In this document: in pieces, positions 1-6,990 of the stretch
How positions within the stretch are numbered: position 1 is the first letter of the stretch
Layout of the letters: each line of letters begins with the position of its first letter
Virus record (IMG/VR): IMGVR_UViG_3300004369_000731
Coordinates: 1-45,197 of that record
Source: a virus
Direction: 5' to 3' (one strand)
Length of the DNA: 45,197 nucleotides
Program-made: the position numbers and the translations under genes
Notes under the pieces: model-generated
Database searches by the model: none
What the model was told of the DNA's origin: nothing
Seen by the model: only the letters and a program-made list of their open reading frames with translations

Positions 1-300
1 GGTGGTGGTGGCTCTAGCGGCGGTTCCGGTGGTGCAGGTGGGGGCGGTAAAGGTGCGGGGACTAGTTCCGGACCTGTTAGCGGTTCACCAAATACAGGTG
101 GCGGTGGTGGTGGTGCTGGTGTTGGAACTACTACATTAAATGGTGCTGGTGGTGGATCTGGTATAGTTATTCTTCGTTATCCTAGCGTTTACACCATCAC
201 GCTCGGTGCAGGACTCACCGGCTCCACCGCTACCGATGGTGCTGACAACGTGACCACGATTACCGCAGGGTCGGACGCTGTTAGTTGGGCGGTCTCCTGA
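1..300 (+). CDS. Glycine-rich tail/receptor-binding protein, C-terminal part (5' truncated)
   Basis: The frame is open from the first base of the window to a TGA at 298-300, giving 99 residues of a protein whose start lies upstream. The first ~50 residues are almost pure Gly with Ala, Ser and Thr. Then comes the segment GGGSGIVILRYP, which is characteristic of glycine-rich domains that end phage tail and fibre proteins. A short beta-rich tail with alternating Thr, Gly and hydrophobic residues closes the protein. Known family members are adhesive or fibre-tip proteins on the virion. The specific role here is inferred from this C-terminal signature, because the N-terminal attachment part is missing. 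It is followed by a promoter and the lysis-like group. Confidence 0.7.
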   Translation, partial: GGGGSSGGSGGAGGGGKGAGTSSGPVSGSPNTGGGGGGAGVGTTTLNGAGGGSGIVILRYPSVYTITLGAGLTGSTATDGADNVTTITAGSDAVSWAVS

Positions 301-334
301 TGGCTCACTACGCATTTCTTGACTAAAACATTTC

Positions 335-343
335 TGCTATACT
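335..343 (+). promoter_or_regulatory. Extended -10 promoter upstream of endolysin
   Basis: TGCTATACT (extended -10: TG at 335-336, TATACT at 338-343) lies in the 69-nt gap between the glycine-rich gene and the endolysin. A weak -35 (TTCTTG at 316-321) is 16 nt upstream. The same TGCTATACT string recurs at 7624-7632 and as TGCTATAAT at 44429-44437. Promoter activity is inferred. Confidence 0.55.
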
Positions 344-369
344 AGTATTGAATGTTCAGGAGGAAAAAA

Positions 370-1383
370 ATGGGTAGACCGTATACTGGTTTTGATCAAA
401 TCGCTGGTGGTAAAAGAGCCGGGTTTGAAACTTTTATTGATCTTTTAGAGGCCCACTTTGGGTTATGGAATAACGGAACGTATGGTGTCCGTAAGAAGCG
501 TGGAAAGTCTTCGTATAGTGTTCACGCTACTGGCAGGGGCGGCGATCTTTCTTGGCGTGGTGCCCCGTATCGTGGTCCGGGTAATTATCAGGCTGCGGTG
601 AAGATGATGGATTTCCTTGCTGCTCATGCTGACGAGCTGTTTGTTGAAGCTATCTTTGATTATTATCCTGCTCCGCATGGTCGGGGCTGGAAGTGTGATC
701 GTGCAGCATGGCAGGTGTATGACAAGCCTGCTTTCTCTGGTGCGCCTGGAGGAGATTGGGTGCATGTTGAGGTAAGTAACGATAAGGCTGATGATCCCCA
801 GTATTACATTGATACGATGAAGCGTCTTCTTGGTGATCCTCCGAAGCCGGTTGTTCCTGCTCCTGCTCAGAAGACTCAGGTTCCTCCGCCTAACAAGTCG
901 CCTTGGTTCCAGCGTGGTTCTAAGGGTGAGGGTGTTAAGGAAGTTCAACGTATTGTTGGTGCTGATCCTGTAGACGGTGATTATGGGGCTAAAACCGAGG
1001 AAGCGGTAAAGGCTTATCAGGCTGATCATGATCTTCATGTGGATGGTATTTGGGGTCCAGGTTCCGAAAAGCATTCAAAGAATTGTGATTGTAAGGTTGA
1101 TGCTCCGGCTCCAGCCGATGCTCCTGCTCCTGCTCCAGAAGCCCCTCAGAAGGCCCCAGAAGCCCCTCAGAGCGCTTCTATGAAGTATCCCGGCCCACCA
1201 ATGATCAAGGTCGGTTCTTTAGAGAACGAGGCTGTGAAATTGATTCAGGCTAAGGTTGGTGCTAAAGTAGACGGAAATTATGGCCCACAAACCCGACAGA
1301 TGGTGCGCAACTGGCAGGCCGCTAATAGTTGCAAATCTGATGGCATTGTCGGTCCTTCTACTTGGAAGGCGATGTTCGGCTGA
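370..1383 (+). CDS. Endolysin: M15-like peptidase domain plus two peptidoglycan-binding repeats
   Basis: The product is 337 aa. I chose ATG 370 over the in-frame ATG at 352 because AGGAGG at 358-363 sits 6 nt before 370. The N-terminal domain (about residues 1-155) has a zinc-peptidase signature of the M15/VanY type: S-V-H52-A-T-G55-R-G-G-D59, matching SxHxxGxAxD except for the Ala, and a later W-V-H132 supplying the third metal ligand. Two PG_binding_1-like repeats follow, at about 180-240 and 275-337, each containing a D-G-x-Y/W-G-x-x-T/S pattern. A Pro/Ala-rich linker (APAPADAPAPAP-like) separates them. The likely role is cleavage of peptide cross-bridges in the host wall at lysis, with the repeats anchoring the enzyme to peptidoglycan. 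The peptidase class is inferred from the motif. The gene overlaps the following membrane gene by one base. Confidence 0.82.
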   Translation: MGRPYTGFDQIAGGKRAGFETFIDLLEAHFGLWNNGTYGVRKKRGKSSYSVHATGRGGDLSWRGAPYRGPGNYQAAVKMMDFLAAHADELFVEAIFDYYPAPHGRGWKCDRAAWQVYDKPAFSGAPGGDWVHVEVSNDKADDPQYYIDTMKRLLGDPPKPVVPAPAQKTQVPPPNKSPWFQRGSKGEGVKEVQRIVGADPVDGDYGAKTEEAVKAYQADHDLHVDGIWGPGSEKHSKNCDCKVDAPAPADAPAPAPEAPQKAPEAPQSASMKYPGPPMIKVGSLENEAVKLIQAKVGAKVDGNYGPQTRQMVRNWQAANSCKSDGIVGPSTWKAMFG

Positions 1384-1607
1384 TGAAAGAGAAGATAATG
1401 TACGTACTTTCTCTAGGGGTTATGGTAGCAATTATGGTTGCCATTGTAGGTGATTATGTGGTTGCTGGCATACAGACCTCCATGACAGGTGAGCCAGCCG
1501 ATGTCTCTAAAGATGTTATGACTCTTGTTCAAACTGCCCTTGGTGGTGTAATCGGTATTATTGGTGGATATTTTGGAGCTAAAGGTTCCAAGGATGATAA
1601 AGATTGA
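1383..1607 (+). CDS. Small membrane protein, holin candidate
   Basis: The product is 74 aa, read from the ATG at 1383, whose A is the last base of the endolysin stop (TGATG). A TTG 21 nt upstream is possible but has no better ribosome site. There are two hydrophobic segments, about residues 4-28 (YVLSLGVMVAIMVAIVGDYV) and 44-65 (Gly/Ile-rich, LGGVIGIIGGYFGA), and a short charged tail (KGSKDDKD). Two membrane spans, a polar C-terminus and translational coupling to an endolysin are typical of holins. No sequence family is recognised, so the function rests on topology and neighbourhood. Other small membrane proteins at 4097, 22489 and 25121 compete for the holin role. Confidence 0.6.
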   Translation: MKEKIMYVLSLGVMVAIMVAIVGDYVVAGIQTSMTGEPADVSKDVMTLVQTALGGVIGIIGGYFGAKGSKDDKD

Positions 1608-1969
1608 TGATGCGCTATTTCTATGCGGCTAAAGTAGCCCGCGTAGTTGATGGCGACACAATTGATTTTATGATTGATCTTGGTTTTGGTATCTATCATA
1701 AAGTTCGTGTCCGCCTATATGGTGTTAACACTCCTGAAACAAGAACCCGTGATGAGTTAGAGAAGGCTGCGGGTCTTGCTGCCAAGGATTATGTGTATGA
1801 CTGGCTATCTGGCCATGAAGAAGTGTATGTTAAGACAATAAAAGATGAAGGCGGAAAGTACGGTCGTATCTTGGGGTTTGTCTACTCCGATCCAGAACTA
1901 CAGGTTTGTTTAAACGATGATTTAATTGATTCTGGTCATGGAGTATCTTACTATGGCGGTAAGCGCTAA
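1607..1969 (+). CDS. Staphylococcal-nuclease-like (thermonuclease) protein
   Basis: The product is 120 aa. The start is ATG 1607, overlapping the previous stop, with AAGG about 15 nt upstream; TTG 1604 and ATG 1610 are alternatives. Three SNase hallmarks are visible in order: VVDGDTID (first Ca2+-binding Asp), VRLYGVNTPE (catalytic Arg and Glu) and KYGRIL (second catalytic Arg). Relative to the S. aureus enzyme, the Ca2+-ligand Asp before Thr-Pro-Glu is Asn here. Length is close to the ~140-aa SNase core, and no clear signal peptide precedes it. Family members hydrolyse DNA or RNA to 3'-phosphonucleotides. In a phage this could degrade host DNA, but the role is inferred. It ends 40 nt before a secreted-protein gene. 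Confidence 0.85.
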   Translation: MMRYFYAAKVARVVDGDTIDFMIDLGFGIYHKVRVRLYGVNTPETRTRDELEKAAGLAAKDYVYDWLSGHEEVYVKTIKDEGGKYGRILGFVYSDPELQVCLNDDLIDSGHGVSYYGGKR

Positions 1970-1981
1970 ACTATAGATTTA

Positions 1982-2004
1982 ATAGTCTAGATGATAGTCT
2001 AGAT
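1982..2004 (+). repeat. Two tandem 11-mers ATAGTCTAGAT with 12-nt period
   Basis: ATAGTCTAGAT occurs at 1982-1992 and 1994-2004, each containing the palindrome TCTAGA, in an AT-rich 40-nt gap. The second copy ends 5 nt before the start codon at 2010. There is no Shine-Dalgarno sequence before that ATG, so the repeats probably combine operator and promoter function; this is inferred. Confidence 0.55.
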
Positions 2005-2009
2005 ATATA

Positions 2010-4100
2010 ATGTCATGGTTTAGACCAAGTAAAACAAAGTATTTACCACTTATCTCTGTTGTTTCGGTAATACTGTTTAGCTTGTTTCCATCTATTGTTA
2101 ATGCGTCTTCATACACAGTTACTCAAGAGTCTGAGTGGACGTTTGCTCTGAATGAGGCTCAAACTGTGTACATCTACGGCAACTCCAACAGGGCCTGTAA
2201 CGAGCCTGGGGCCGACCCGTACCTGTGGCTATACGACGATGGCCCTGAAACAACTGGGACGCTGATCGCCCAAGATGATGACGGTAACCACAACTTCAAT
2301 GATCAGTGTGTTTCTTCAAAAATTGTTGCGAACCTGAACGCTGGGGATTATCTGATTCGGGCCGGGTATTGCTGCAATCAACGAGGGTTGGGATACGACG
2401 GGCCTGACTACGAACTGGTCATTACAGACGTTGAGCTGTACGGCGGACCCGCAACAACAACTACCACGACAATAACATCCAGCACGACCACGACGACGAT
2501 TCCGCAGACTGTCGGCGCACCAACAAATCTCAGCCTTAGCGTCGATTACGCCAACGGAACTGTGACCGTTGACTGGGATGCGCCAACTGACGGAACTCTC
2601 AGCCCAGAACGGTACGCCATCGGCTTTGGTCTCAATGACGAAGGTAACGCTGGTCCTTACGGGATCGCCACGGGGAATGTTGGCGATGCAAACGCTCTCA
2701 ATACCGAGTACACGTTCAACGCTTCTTATTTGCAGGCGATTTTTAGTGAAGCGCACGGCTTGTTTAACGTGATGATCCGTTCCGACGATGACACAAATGC
2801 GGTGTATTCGTCGTGGACTCCTGTGTCATCAGTGACGATCCGGAACATGCCGGATTCCGTAGACAGCACCACGATTTCTCAGGTGTACGGTTCTGGCCTG
2901 TCTTTAAGTTGGACGCCATCAACAGACGGTTTCGTTGATTCCGTTTACTACAAAATCCGTTATGACCAGAACGGTGAAGTCGTAAATGAAACCGCAAACA
3001 TCACGGAGACCGGCTACGCCATTCCGTACTCTGACATATCTGATGGCACGTGGTGGTTTAGCGTGCTGTCTTGTGGGTCAGAAGGTGACTGTAATGCTGG
3101 TGGTACAATAGAAGTAAACGTTTTTGATGAGGCAACATGGGACTCAAGCACTACCACGACAACTACTACAACAAGTACTACCACAACAAGTACGACAACA
3201 ACGTCTACAACAACGTCTACCACCACGACAACCACCACCTTGCCTCCACCCCCACTGGTGGCCCAGCCTTCGTCGCCCACGCCTCCGGCTACCACAACGA
3301 CCACAACCACTACGGTCGCCCCAACCTCGACTTCCTCAACAACGACCTCTACTACGACAACAACGACGACCCTCCCGCCCACAACGACGACGACTACCTC
3401 TACCACACTGCCCCCGACGACAACGGTTTTAACGACTACGACGAGTACGACGATCCCGCCGACTACGAGCACCTTACCTACTACTACGACAGTTAGTCCA
3501 ACAACGACTGTTGCTCCAACAACAACTGCTCCTCGGACAACCACCACCTCTATTCCTAGGCCGACAACTACAACAACTTTGCCGGTATTTGAGACTCAGC
3601 AAGAAGAAGAGGTATCTACTGCTTTAACAAGTATGGGCTTTGAAGTTAGGCCGGAGCAGATAAAAGAAATTGATCAAGCTGAACTTAAAGTTATTCAGTC
3701 GGTAGATTTTATTGATGTAAAACTTGCCGAAGACCTTATTGATGTCTTAGACGGTGAAATAACTATAGAAGAGATTGACAGCCTTATTCAAGATGAAAAT
3801 TTTGATGAACTACCAGATGAGGCTATTAATGTTATTGTTGACTCTTTAAACGAAACAAGCGATGATATTAAGGAGGAGTTTGAAGATAACGTAAATATTT
3901 TTGGTGATGACAATTATGACGACTATGTTCCGGCTGGGTCTGTTGTAGATACTGCTACGAGAAGAACTGTTGTGGCTGTCACTGCCGCTACTGCCGCTGC
4001 CACAGGCGCTGCGGCTGGCCCTAAGCCTTCAGGTGGATCTGGTGGAGGAGGCGGTGGGTCTGAAGGGCCTAAGAGAAGGTCCAGAGGAGGACGCAGATGA
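2010..4100 (+). CDS. Secreted Thr-rich multidomain surface protein (PPC-like, two FnIII-like domains)
   Basis: The product is 696 aa. A signal peptide occupies residues 1-32 (basic N-terminus, LPLISVVSVILFSLFPSI core, cleavage near VNA-SS). Residues ~33-145 resemble a pre-peptidase C-terminal (PPC) beta-domain, with DPYLWLYDD, AQDDDGNHN and LNAGDYLIRAGY. A short Thr linker leads to two fibronectin-III-like domains (~168-275 and ~282-372). A ~150-residue Thr/Pro low-complexity linker follows (~380-527), then an acidic helical region (~530-645). The protein ends with an Ala-rich hydrophobic stretch, a Gly run and a basic tail (PKRRSRGGRR). This plan looks like a secreted cell-surface protein of an actinobacterium rather than a virion part. 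It could be a captured host gene, an adhesin or a surface-modifying protein. Function is unknown. It overlaps the next gene by 4 nt. Confidence 0.65.
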   Translation: MSWFRPSKTKYLPLISVVSVILFSLFPSIVNASSYTVTQESEWTFALNEAQTVYIYGNSNRACNEPGADPYLWLYDDGPETTGTLIAQDDDGNHNFNDQCVSSKIVANLNAGDYLIRAGYCCNQRGLGYDGPDYELVITDVELYGGPATTTTTTITSSTTTTTIPQTVGAPTNLSLSVDYANGTVTVDWDAPTDGTLSPERYAIGFGLNDEGNAGPYGIATGNVGDANALNTEYTFNASYLQAIFSEAHGLFNVMIRSDDDTNAVYSSWTPVSSVTIRNMPDSVDSTTISQVYGSGLSLSWTPSTDGFVDSVYYKIRYDQNGEVVNETANITETGYAIPYSDISDGTWWFSVLSCGSEGDCNAGGTIEVNVFDEATWDSSTTTTTTTTSTTTTSTTTTSTTTSTTTTTTTLPPPPLVAQPSSPTPPATTTTTTTTVAPTSTSSTTTSTTTTTTTLPPTTTTTTSTTLPPTTTVLTTTTSTTIPPTTSTLPTTTTVSPTTTVAPTTTAPRTTTTSIPRPTTTTTLPVFETQQEEEVSTALTSMGFEVRPEQIKEIDQAELKVIQSVDFIDVKLAEDLIDVLDGEITIEEIDSLIQDENFDELPDEAINVIVDSLNETSDDIKEEFEDNVNIFGDDNYDDYVPAGSVVDTATRRTVVAVTAATAAATGAAAGPKPSGGSGGGGGGSEGPKRRSRGGRR
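3148..3570 (+). repeat. Low-complexity ACN (Thr/Pro) codon repeat
   Basis: About 420 bp of imperfect ACA/ACG/ACT triplet repeat encodes Thr runs broken by Ser and Pro-Pro. Its reverse complement reads as poly-Val and its +1 and +2 frames as Asn/Asp-, Tyr- or Gln/Arg-rich, so spurious ORFs appear in the other frames. Such tracts are prone to length change by slippage or recombination. Confidence 0.85.
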
Positions 4101-4282
4101 TAAAGAAAGCACTAAGAAAAATACTAAAAGAAGCATACTCACTAGCTTGGACACTCGCCGGTACCGGTCTTGTTTTAATCACTCTGTCAGGAAGTGTGCA
4201 GTTTTGGGGCACAATTATTAGCCTTATTGCTCTAGGCATACACTTACTTGCTGTTGCTTTTCTTTCGGATGACGATTTGTAA
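4097..4282 (+). CDS. Small membrane protein, unknown (holin-like topology)
   Basis: The product is 61 aa, starting with an ATGA overlap on the secreted-protein gene. A basic amphipathic N-terminus (MIKKALRKILKEAY) is followed by two hydrophobic segments, about residues 16-34 and 37-57, with almost no loop between them, and an acidic tail (SDDDL). AGAGGAGGACGCAG just upstream provides a good ribosome site. The topology suits a holin or a membrane anchor acting with the preceding secreted protein, to which it is translationally coupled. I recognise no family. Confidence 0.6.
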   Translation: MIKKALRKILKEAYSLAWTLAGTGLVLITLSGSVQFWGTIISLIALGIHLLAVAFLSDDDL

Positions 4283-4308
4283 TCGTATCCTTGTAGCCGG
4301 TTTTTAGG

Positions 4309-4314
4309 TATAAT
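4309..4314 (+). promoter_or_regulatory. -10 element (TATAAT) ahead of Cys-rich micro-ORF and neck genes
   Basis: A consensus TATAAT at 4309-4314 lies in the only sizeable gap (4283-4337) before the neck genes. No good -35 is visible at 16-18 nt, and no TG extension. An AT-rich stretch follows, then AGGGAG (4328-4333), which would be the ribosome site of the micro-ORF at 4338. Confidence 0.5.
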
Positions 4315-4337
4315 GTAATATATACATAGGGAGACAT

Positions 4338-4415
4338 GTGAGGAATAAGTCTTGTAGTTGCGGTTGCGAATGTTCACAGCATTGCGATTGTGGTTGCTAT
4401 GATTGCGACTGCTGA
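4338..4415 (+). CDS. Cys-rich 25-aa micro-protein (metallothionein-like or polycysteine leader)
   Basis: GTG at 4338 is preceded by AGGGAG at 4328-4333 (4-nt spacing) and a TATAAT at 4309. The frame ends at TGA 4413-4415, 12 nt before the next gene. The 25 residues contain nine cysteines, at positions 6, 8, 10, 12, 16, 18, 20, 23 and 25, mostly as C-x-C pairs (CSCGCEC, then CDCGCYDCDC), with one His. Dense C-x-C spacing is typical of metallothionein-like metal binding. Alternatively, polycysteine leader ORFs are known in mycobacteria as cysteine-responsive attenuators of downstream genes. Position at the head of an operon fits that as well. Translation is inferred from the ribosome site. There is no database match I can name. 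Confidence 0.6.
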   Translation: MRNKSCSCGCECSQHCDCGCYDCDC

Positions 4416-4427
4416 ATGGAGAATTAA

Positions 4428-5351
4428 ATGGATGATGTAAAGATTGATACAGCGAAAACTCTTACTCTGACCTTGCCGTCAGATGCTGACAGCAATACTG
4501 TATCTGTGGTTTTAACGCATGAGTTTGGCGATGTGGTGCAGGCTGCTACGAACGCCACAAGATCGTCTGAGGGTGTTTATACGATCACCTTTGGTCAGGC
4601 GGCTTCTGGCATTTATGCTTTGAATTCTGCCGGTAAGCATAGAGCTGATTTTACATACTCTATTTCTGGTACCGAGTACGTACAATCTCAATACATCAAT
4701 GTGTACACTCCTTATATTGCTTGGTCAGAGTTTTTGACAAATCATCCCGAGTTGTCTGCTTTTGAAACACAATTTGATTCAATTGAGAAAAGAGCAAGAA
4801 ATATAATAAACACTTATTGTGGTCAAGAATTTGAGCACTATCCTGAAAAATCTTTTACTCTAGATGGTACAAATCATAAGAATATTCATCTACCTATTCC
4901 AATCGCTACTCTAAGAAAAGTTACGATGAACTCTGGGGATTCTGATTCTGAAGTGATTCATGATTCTACCGATGCTTCTTTGAACAACATTGAAAAAGTT
5001 CGTCAACCTTTCCATTTTGAGTCATCTTACTACATTAGATTTAAAGCAAATATTGTTCAAACCAACACTTCTCGTTTACTTGGTAAGACCTTTAAAGAGC
5101 ATTCTGATTACAAGATTGAAGGCGACTTTGGTTGGAGATACGTACCCAATAACGTAAGACAAGCGGCGGATCTAATTATTGCTGATCTTATGAATGATGA
5201 TTCTGAATATCGTCGTCATGGAATCACTAGTGTAGACATGGACACTGTGCGCTTTTCAATGAAGTCAAGCTTCTATGAATCAACAGGGAACATTGAAGCA
5301 GATGTTCTTTTGACTGACTATACACTGTTTGTGATGGACTATGTTACCTGA
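4428..5351 (+). CDS. Head-tail adaptor (connector) protein, gp6-like, with N-terminal Ig-like domain
   Basis: The product is 307 aa; GGAG 8 nt before the ATG. Residues ~1-95 form a beta-rich domain (alternating TLTLTLP, YTITF, ADFTYSISG). Residues ~100-307 resemble the helical adaptor family of HK97 gp6 type. That match rests on the phrase DYKIEGDFGWRYVPNNVRQAADLIIADLMN near residues 228-265, equivalent to the usual G-x-W/FG-Y-x-x-VP-x-x-V-x-x-A-A motif. Family members form the ring that sits under the portal. The three small genes that follow are the expected neck and terminator proteins in the usual order. The N-terminal domain is an addition to the usual ~100-200-aa adaptor. Confidence 0.7.
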   Translation: MDDVKIDTAKTLTLTLPSDADSNTVSVVLTHEFGDVVQAATNATRSSEGVYTITFGQAASGIYALNSAGKHRADFTYSISGTEYVQSQYINVYTPYIAWSEFLTNHPELSAFETQFDSIEKRARNIINTYCGQEFEHYPEKSFTLDGTNHKNIHLPIPIATLRKVTMNSGDSDSEVIHDSTDASLNNIEKVRQPFHFESSYYIRFKANIVQTNTSRLLGKTFKEHSDYKIEGDFGWRYVPNNVRQAADLIIADLMNDDSEYRRHGITSVDMDTVRFSMKSSFYESTGNIEADVLLTDYTLFVMDYVT

Positions 5352-5731
5352 TGGCTTACAGAACTTATCTCAAGTTTCACCATAAGTGTGATATTTACTC
5401 AAGAACTATTACGACAAATGCTGCCGGTCAAAAAGTCGGTTCCTTTACTGTAAGTAATTCTTCGACTCCTTGCTTCTTTCAGTCCGTTGCCTCAGAAAGA
5501 AGAGTTGCCCCGTATGTGGATAACGTTGATGAATTTGAGGTAATTATTCCTCATATGTACGCTTCGTATGTTTCTTATGGTGGACGTATTGAGAACATTG
5601 TTGATAGGTATGGAAATGTTATATATGCTGGTCCATTTGAAATAATTGAAATATCAAAGAGAACCGGATTTAATGGTAAAGTGACTCATGTTTTAGTAAG
5701 AATTAGACTTGTCGTTGAGGTTGGTTCCTGA
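5351..5731 (+). CDS. Head-closure / head-tail joining protein
   Basis: The product is 126 aa, starting at a TGATG junction with the adaptor stop. The sequence is a small beta-rich protein: HHKCDIYSRTITTNAAGQKVGSF near the N-terminus, EFEVIIPHMYASYVSYGGRI in the middle, and a final strand VLVRIRLVVEV. This layout (Cys-Asp-Ile-Tyr-x-Arg, a mid beta-barrel, late long strands) matches stopper or head-closure proteins of siphovirus necks. The assignment depends equally on size and on position after the adaptor and before a gp10-like protein. Confidence 0.62.
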   Translation: MAYRTYLKFHHKCDIYSRTITTNAAGQKVGSFTVSNSSTPCFFQSVASERRVAPYVDNVDEFEVIIPHMYASYVSYGGRIENIVDRYGNVIYAGPFEIIEISKRTGFNGKVTHVLVRIRLVVEVGS

Positions 5732-6339
5732 TGGCTAAAGGAACTTTTTCAGTTGAACTAGATCCAAAATCAGTAGCTGGGCTGACTGCTTTAGCAAATA
5801 ATATTGCAGTCTACCCAAATAGAATAAATAGAGCTAAAAATAGAGCAACTAATAGAGCAGTTAAGAAAATAAGAAGAACCTTAGAAAGCAATTATGGGTA
5901 TAAGATTGTAAAGTACATAGAGATTATTTCTGTAAATGGTGCAAATAAATCAACTGTTAAAGTTAAAATTCCTAGAGCAGAAGCTAGTTCTGGTGAAAAA
6001 CAGTCAGCGAGAAATGCGGCGCTTTGGGTGTTGAATATTAAACTGAATGGCCGCAGGGCTTATAGGAGTAAAAAGAAGGGTACATCCCCATACGTTTTGC
6101 GTGAGGGTTCGCAGGGCAAATATCCTAAAGTTCTTTGGTCTTGGAGAGTTCCAGCAAAATCATACAGTTATGAATTTAGAAGAACTATTAAGACTGAGCC
6201 TCTTGCAATATTGAATAGAATGTTTAAAGAGGAATTGACAAAAGAGGGTTTTGGTCCAAGAGGTGGAGCCGTTGGTGTTAGGGGAGATTCTGCTCCCTCA
6301 CTCGCTAGCGGTCCAAAGCAGTTTAGGGGTAAGAGATGA
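5731..6339 (+). CDS. Neck/tail-completion protein, HK97 gp10-like
   Basis: The product is 202 aa, strongly basic, with a helical N-terminal half (RINRAKNRATNRAVKKIRRTLESNYG) followed by beta strands, then a Gly/Pro-rich flexible C-terminus. The motif of a long helix leading to A-V-K-K-I-R is typical of the gp10-like minor tail or neck family. The gene is coupled to the closure gene by TGATG and overlaps the next by 4 nt. Its place between closure and tail-terminator genes supports the call. Confidence 0.6.
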   Translation: MAKGTFSVELDPKSVAGLTALANNIAVYPNRINRAKNRATNRAVKKIRRTLESNYGYKIVKYIEIISVNGANKSTVKVKIPRAEASSGEKQSARNAALWVLNIKLNGRRAYRSKKKGTSPYVLREGSQGKYPKVLWSWRVPAKSYSYEFRRTIKTEPLAILNRMFKEELTKEGFGPRGGAVGVRGDSAPSLASGPKQFRGKR

Positions 6340-6761
6340 CAATTAGTAATATTGGAATTTATGATATTAACGCATATTTAAGAGATGATTCTACTGTCCA
6401 GTCCATTGCTGGGAAGACAATGAGTTTTTTCCCAATAGTGGGCGACGGATCTGAGACGGCCCCCTTTGTTGTGTATACGATTGCACCATCAATACCTACA
6501 CCGGAAGCTTGGTGGAACAGGTATGATGCGGTTAGTTATTCTATCTATGATACAAATATTGATAGGATGTTAAGAATAGGTGAGAGATTTATCTATCTTC
6601 TTGGTAAGGGTGACGAAATCTCTCAGCCTGGTGGAAAGGAAGGTACCGATGTTCGTTTGCTTTCCACTTATTTTGTAGATTCTAGCGTAGAGGATGCTAT
6701 TGAGAAAGATGGCTGGTTTACCATGAATCTAGACTTCATAATCTATTTCGTACCAAATTGA
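6336..6761 (+). CDS. Tail terminator / completion protein
   Basis: The product is 141 aa; ribosome site AGGGG 6-7 nt before ATG 6336, ATGA overlap with the previous gene. It shows the alpha/beta pattern of tail-terminator (gpU/gp17-like) proteins: an N-terminal helix (IYDINAYLRDDSTVQSIAG), a strand with APFVVYTIAPSIPTPEAWW, then Y-S-I-Y-D-T-N and a closing strand WFTMNLDFIIYFVPN. Proteins of this family cap the tail tube and set its final length. Its position immediately before the tail tube gene is the usual one. Confidence 0.65.
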   Translation: MTISNIGIYDINAYLRDDSTVQSIAGKTMSFFPIVGDGSETAPFVVYTIAPSIPTPEAWWNRYDAVSYSIYDTNIDRMLRIGERFIYLLGKGDEISQPGGKEGTDVRLLSTYFVDSSVEDAIEKDGWFTMNLDFIIYFVPN

Positions 6762-6766
6762 TATGG

Positions 6767-6775
6767 TATTATAAT
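6767..6775 (+). promoter_or_regulatory. -10 element for a leaderless gene
   Basis: TATAAT at 6770-6775 (or the extended TGGTATTAT at 6764-6772) ends 5-8 nt before the ATG at 6781. Transcription would begin at or within a few bases of that ATG. There is no Shine-Dalgarno sequence, so the downstream gene is probably leaderless. Confidence 0.5.
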
Positions 6776-6780
6776 AGAAT

Positions 6781-6978
6781 ATGAAGTATACTACAATTAC
6801 ATACGTCGGAAGATCTGGAGGCGGTTTCTTCGCAAGGGTCGGGAAAATCGTTTACGAATTCGAATGGCAAAAGGGTTTAGGAATTGGAAGTAAGCCCGGA
6901 GAAGTGCGTCCAGAGCACGTAAAAAAGATCGCTAAATGGCGTGATAAAAAGGGCAAAAGAATTTTTGTTCTTGAATAG
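6781..6978 (+). CDS. Small conserved-looking phage protein, unknown
   Basis: The product is 65 aa, basic, read from an ATG with no ribosome site but a -10 element directly upstream. The sequence divides into a beta-hairpin (TTITYVGRSGGGFFARVGKIVYEFEW) and a short helical tail (RPEHVKKIAKWRDKKGKR) ending in a strand IFVLE. The EFEW, then Val-Pro/Arg-x-x-x-A-x-K-x-x-K-W-R-D pattern recurs in small proteins near phage head and tail genes, as far as I recall. Its location between tail terminator and tail tube makes a structural or assembly role likely. No function can be assigned. Confidence 0.55.
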   Translation: MKYTTITYVGRSGGGFFARVGKIVYEFEWQKGLGIGSKPGEVRPEHVKKIAKWRDKKGKRIFVLE

Positions 6979-6990
6979 GAGGATTAAAAA

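Noticed and set aside
319-343. TTGACT/TATACT as a classical -35/-10 pair
   Set aside because: The spacer is only 13 nt; the extended -10 is the more likely element.
463-1074. 203-aa minus-strand frame over the endolysin
   Set aside because: The peptidase and peptidoglycan-binding motifs are on the + strand; no antisense features support it.
3124-3496. Two plus-strand frames within the Thr tract (Gln/Arg/Pro-rich and Asn/Asp/Tyr-rich)
   Set aside because: Both are out-of-frame readings of a triplet repeat.
3014-3547. 177-aa minus-strand frame made almost wholly of Val
   Set aside because: It is the reverse complement of the Thr-codon tract (ACN read as NGT); no ribosome site and no protein-like composition.
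3148-3570. Possible CRISPR-like array
   Set aside because: Repeats are simple codon repeats inside an ORF, with no unique spacers.
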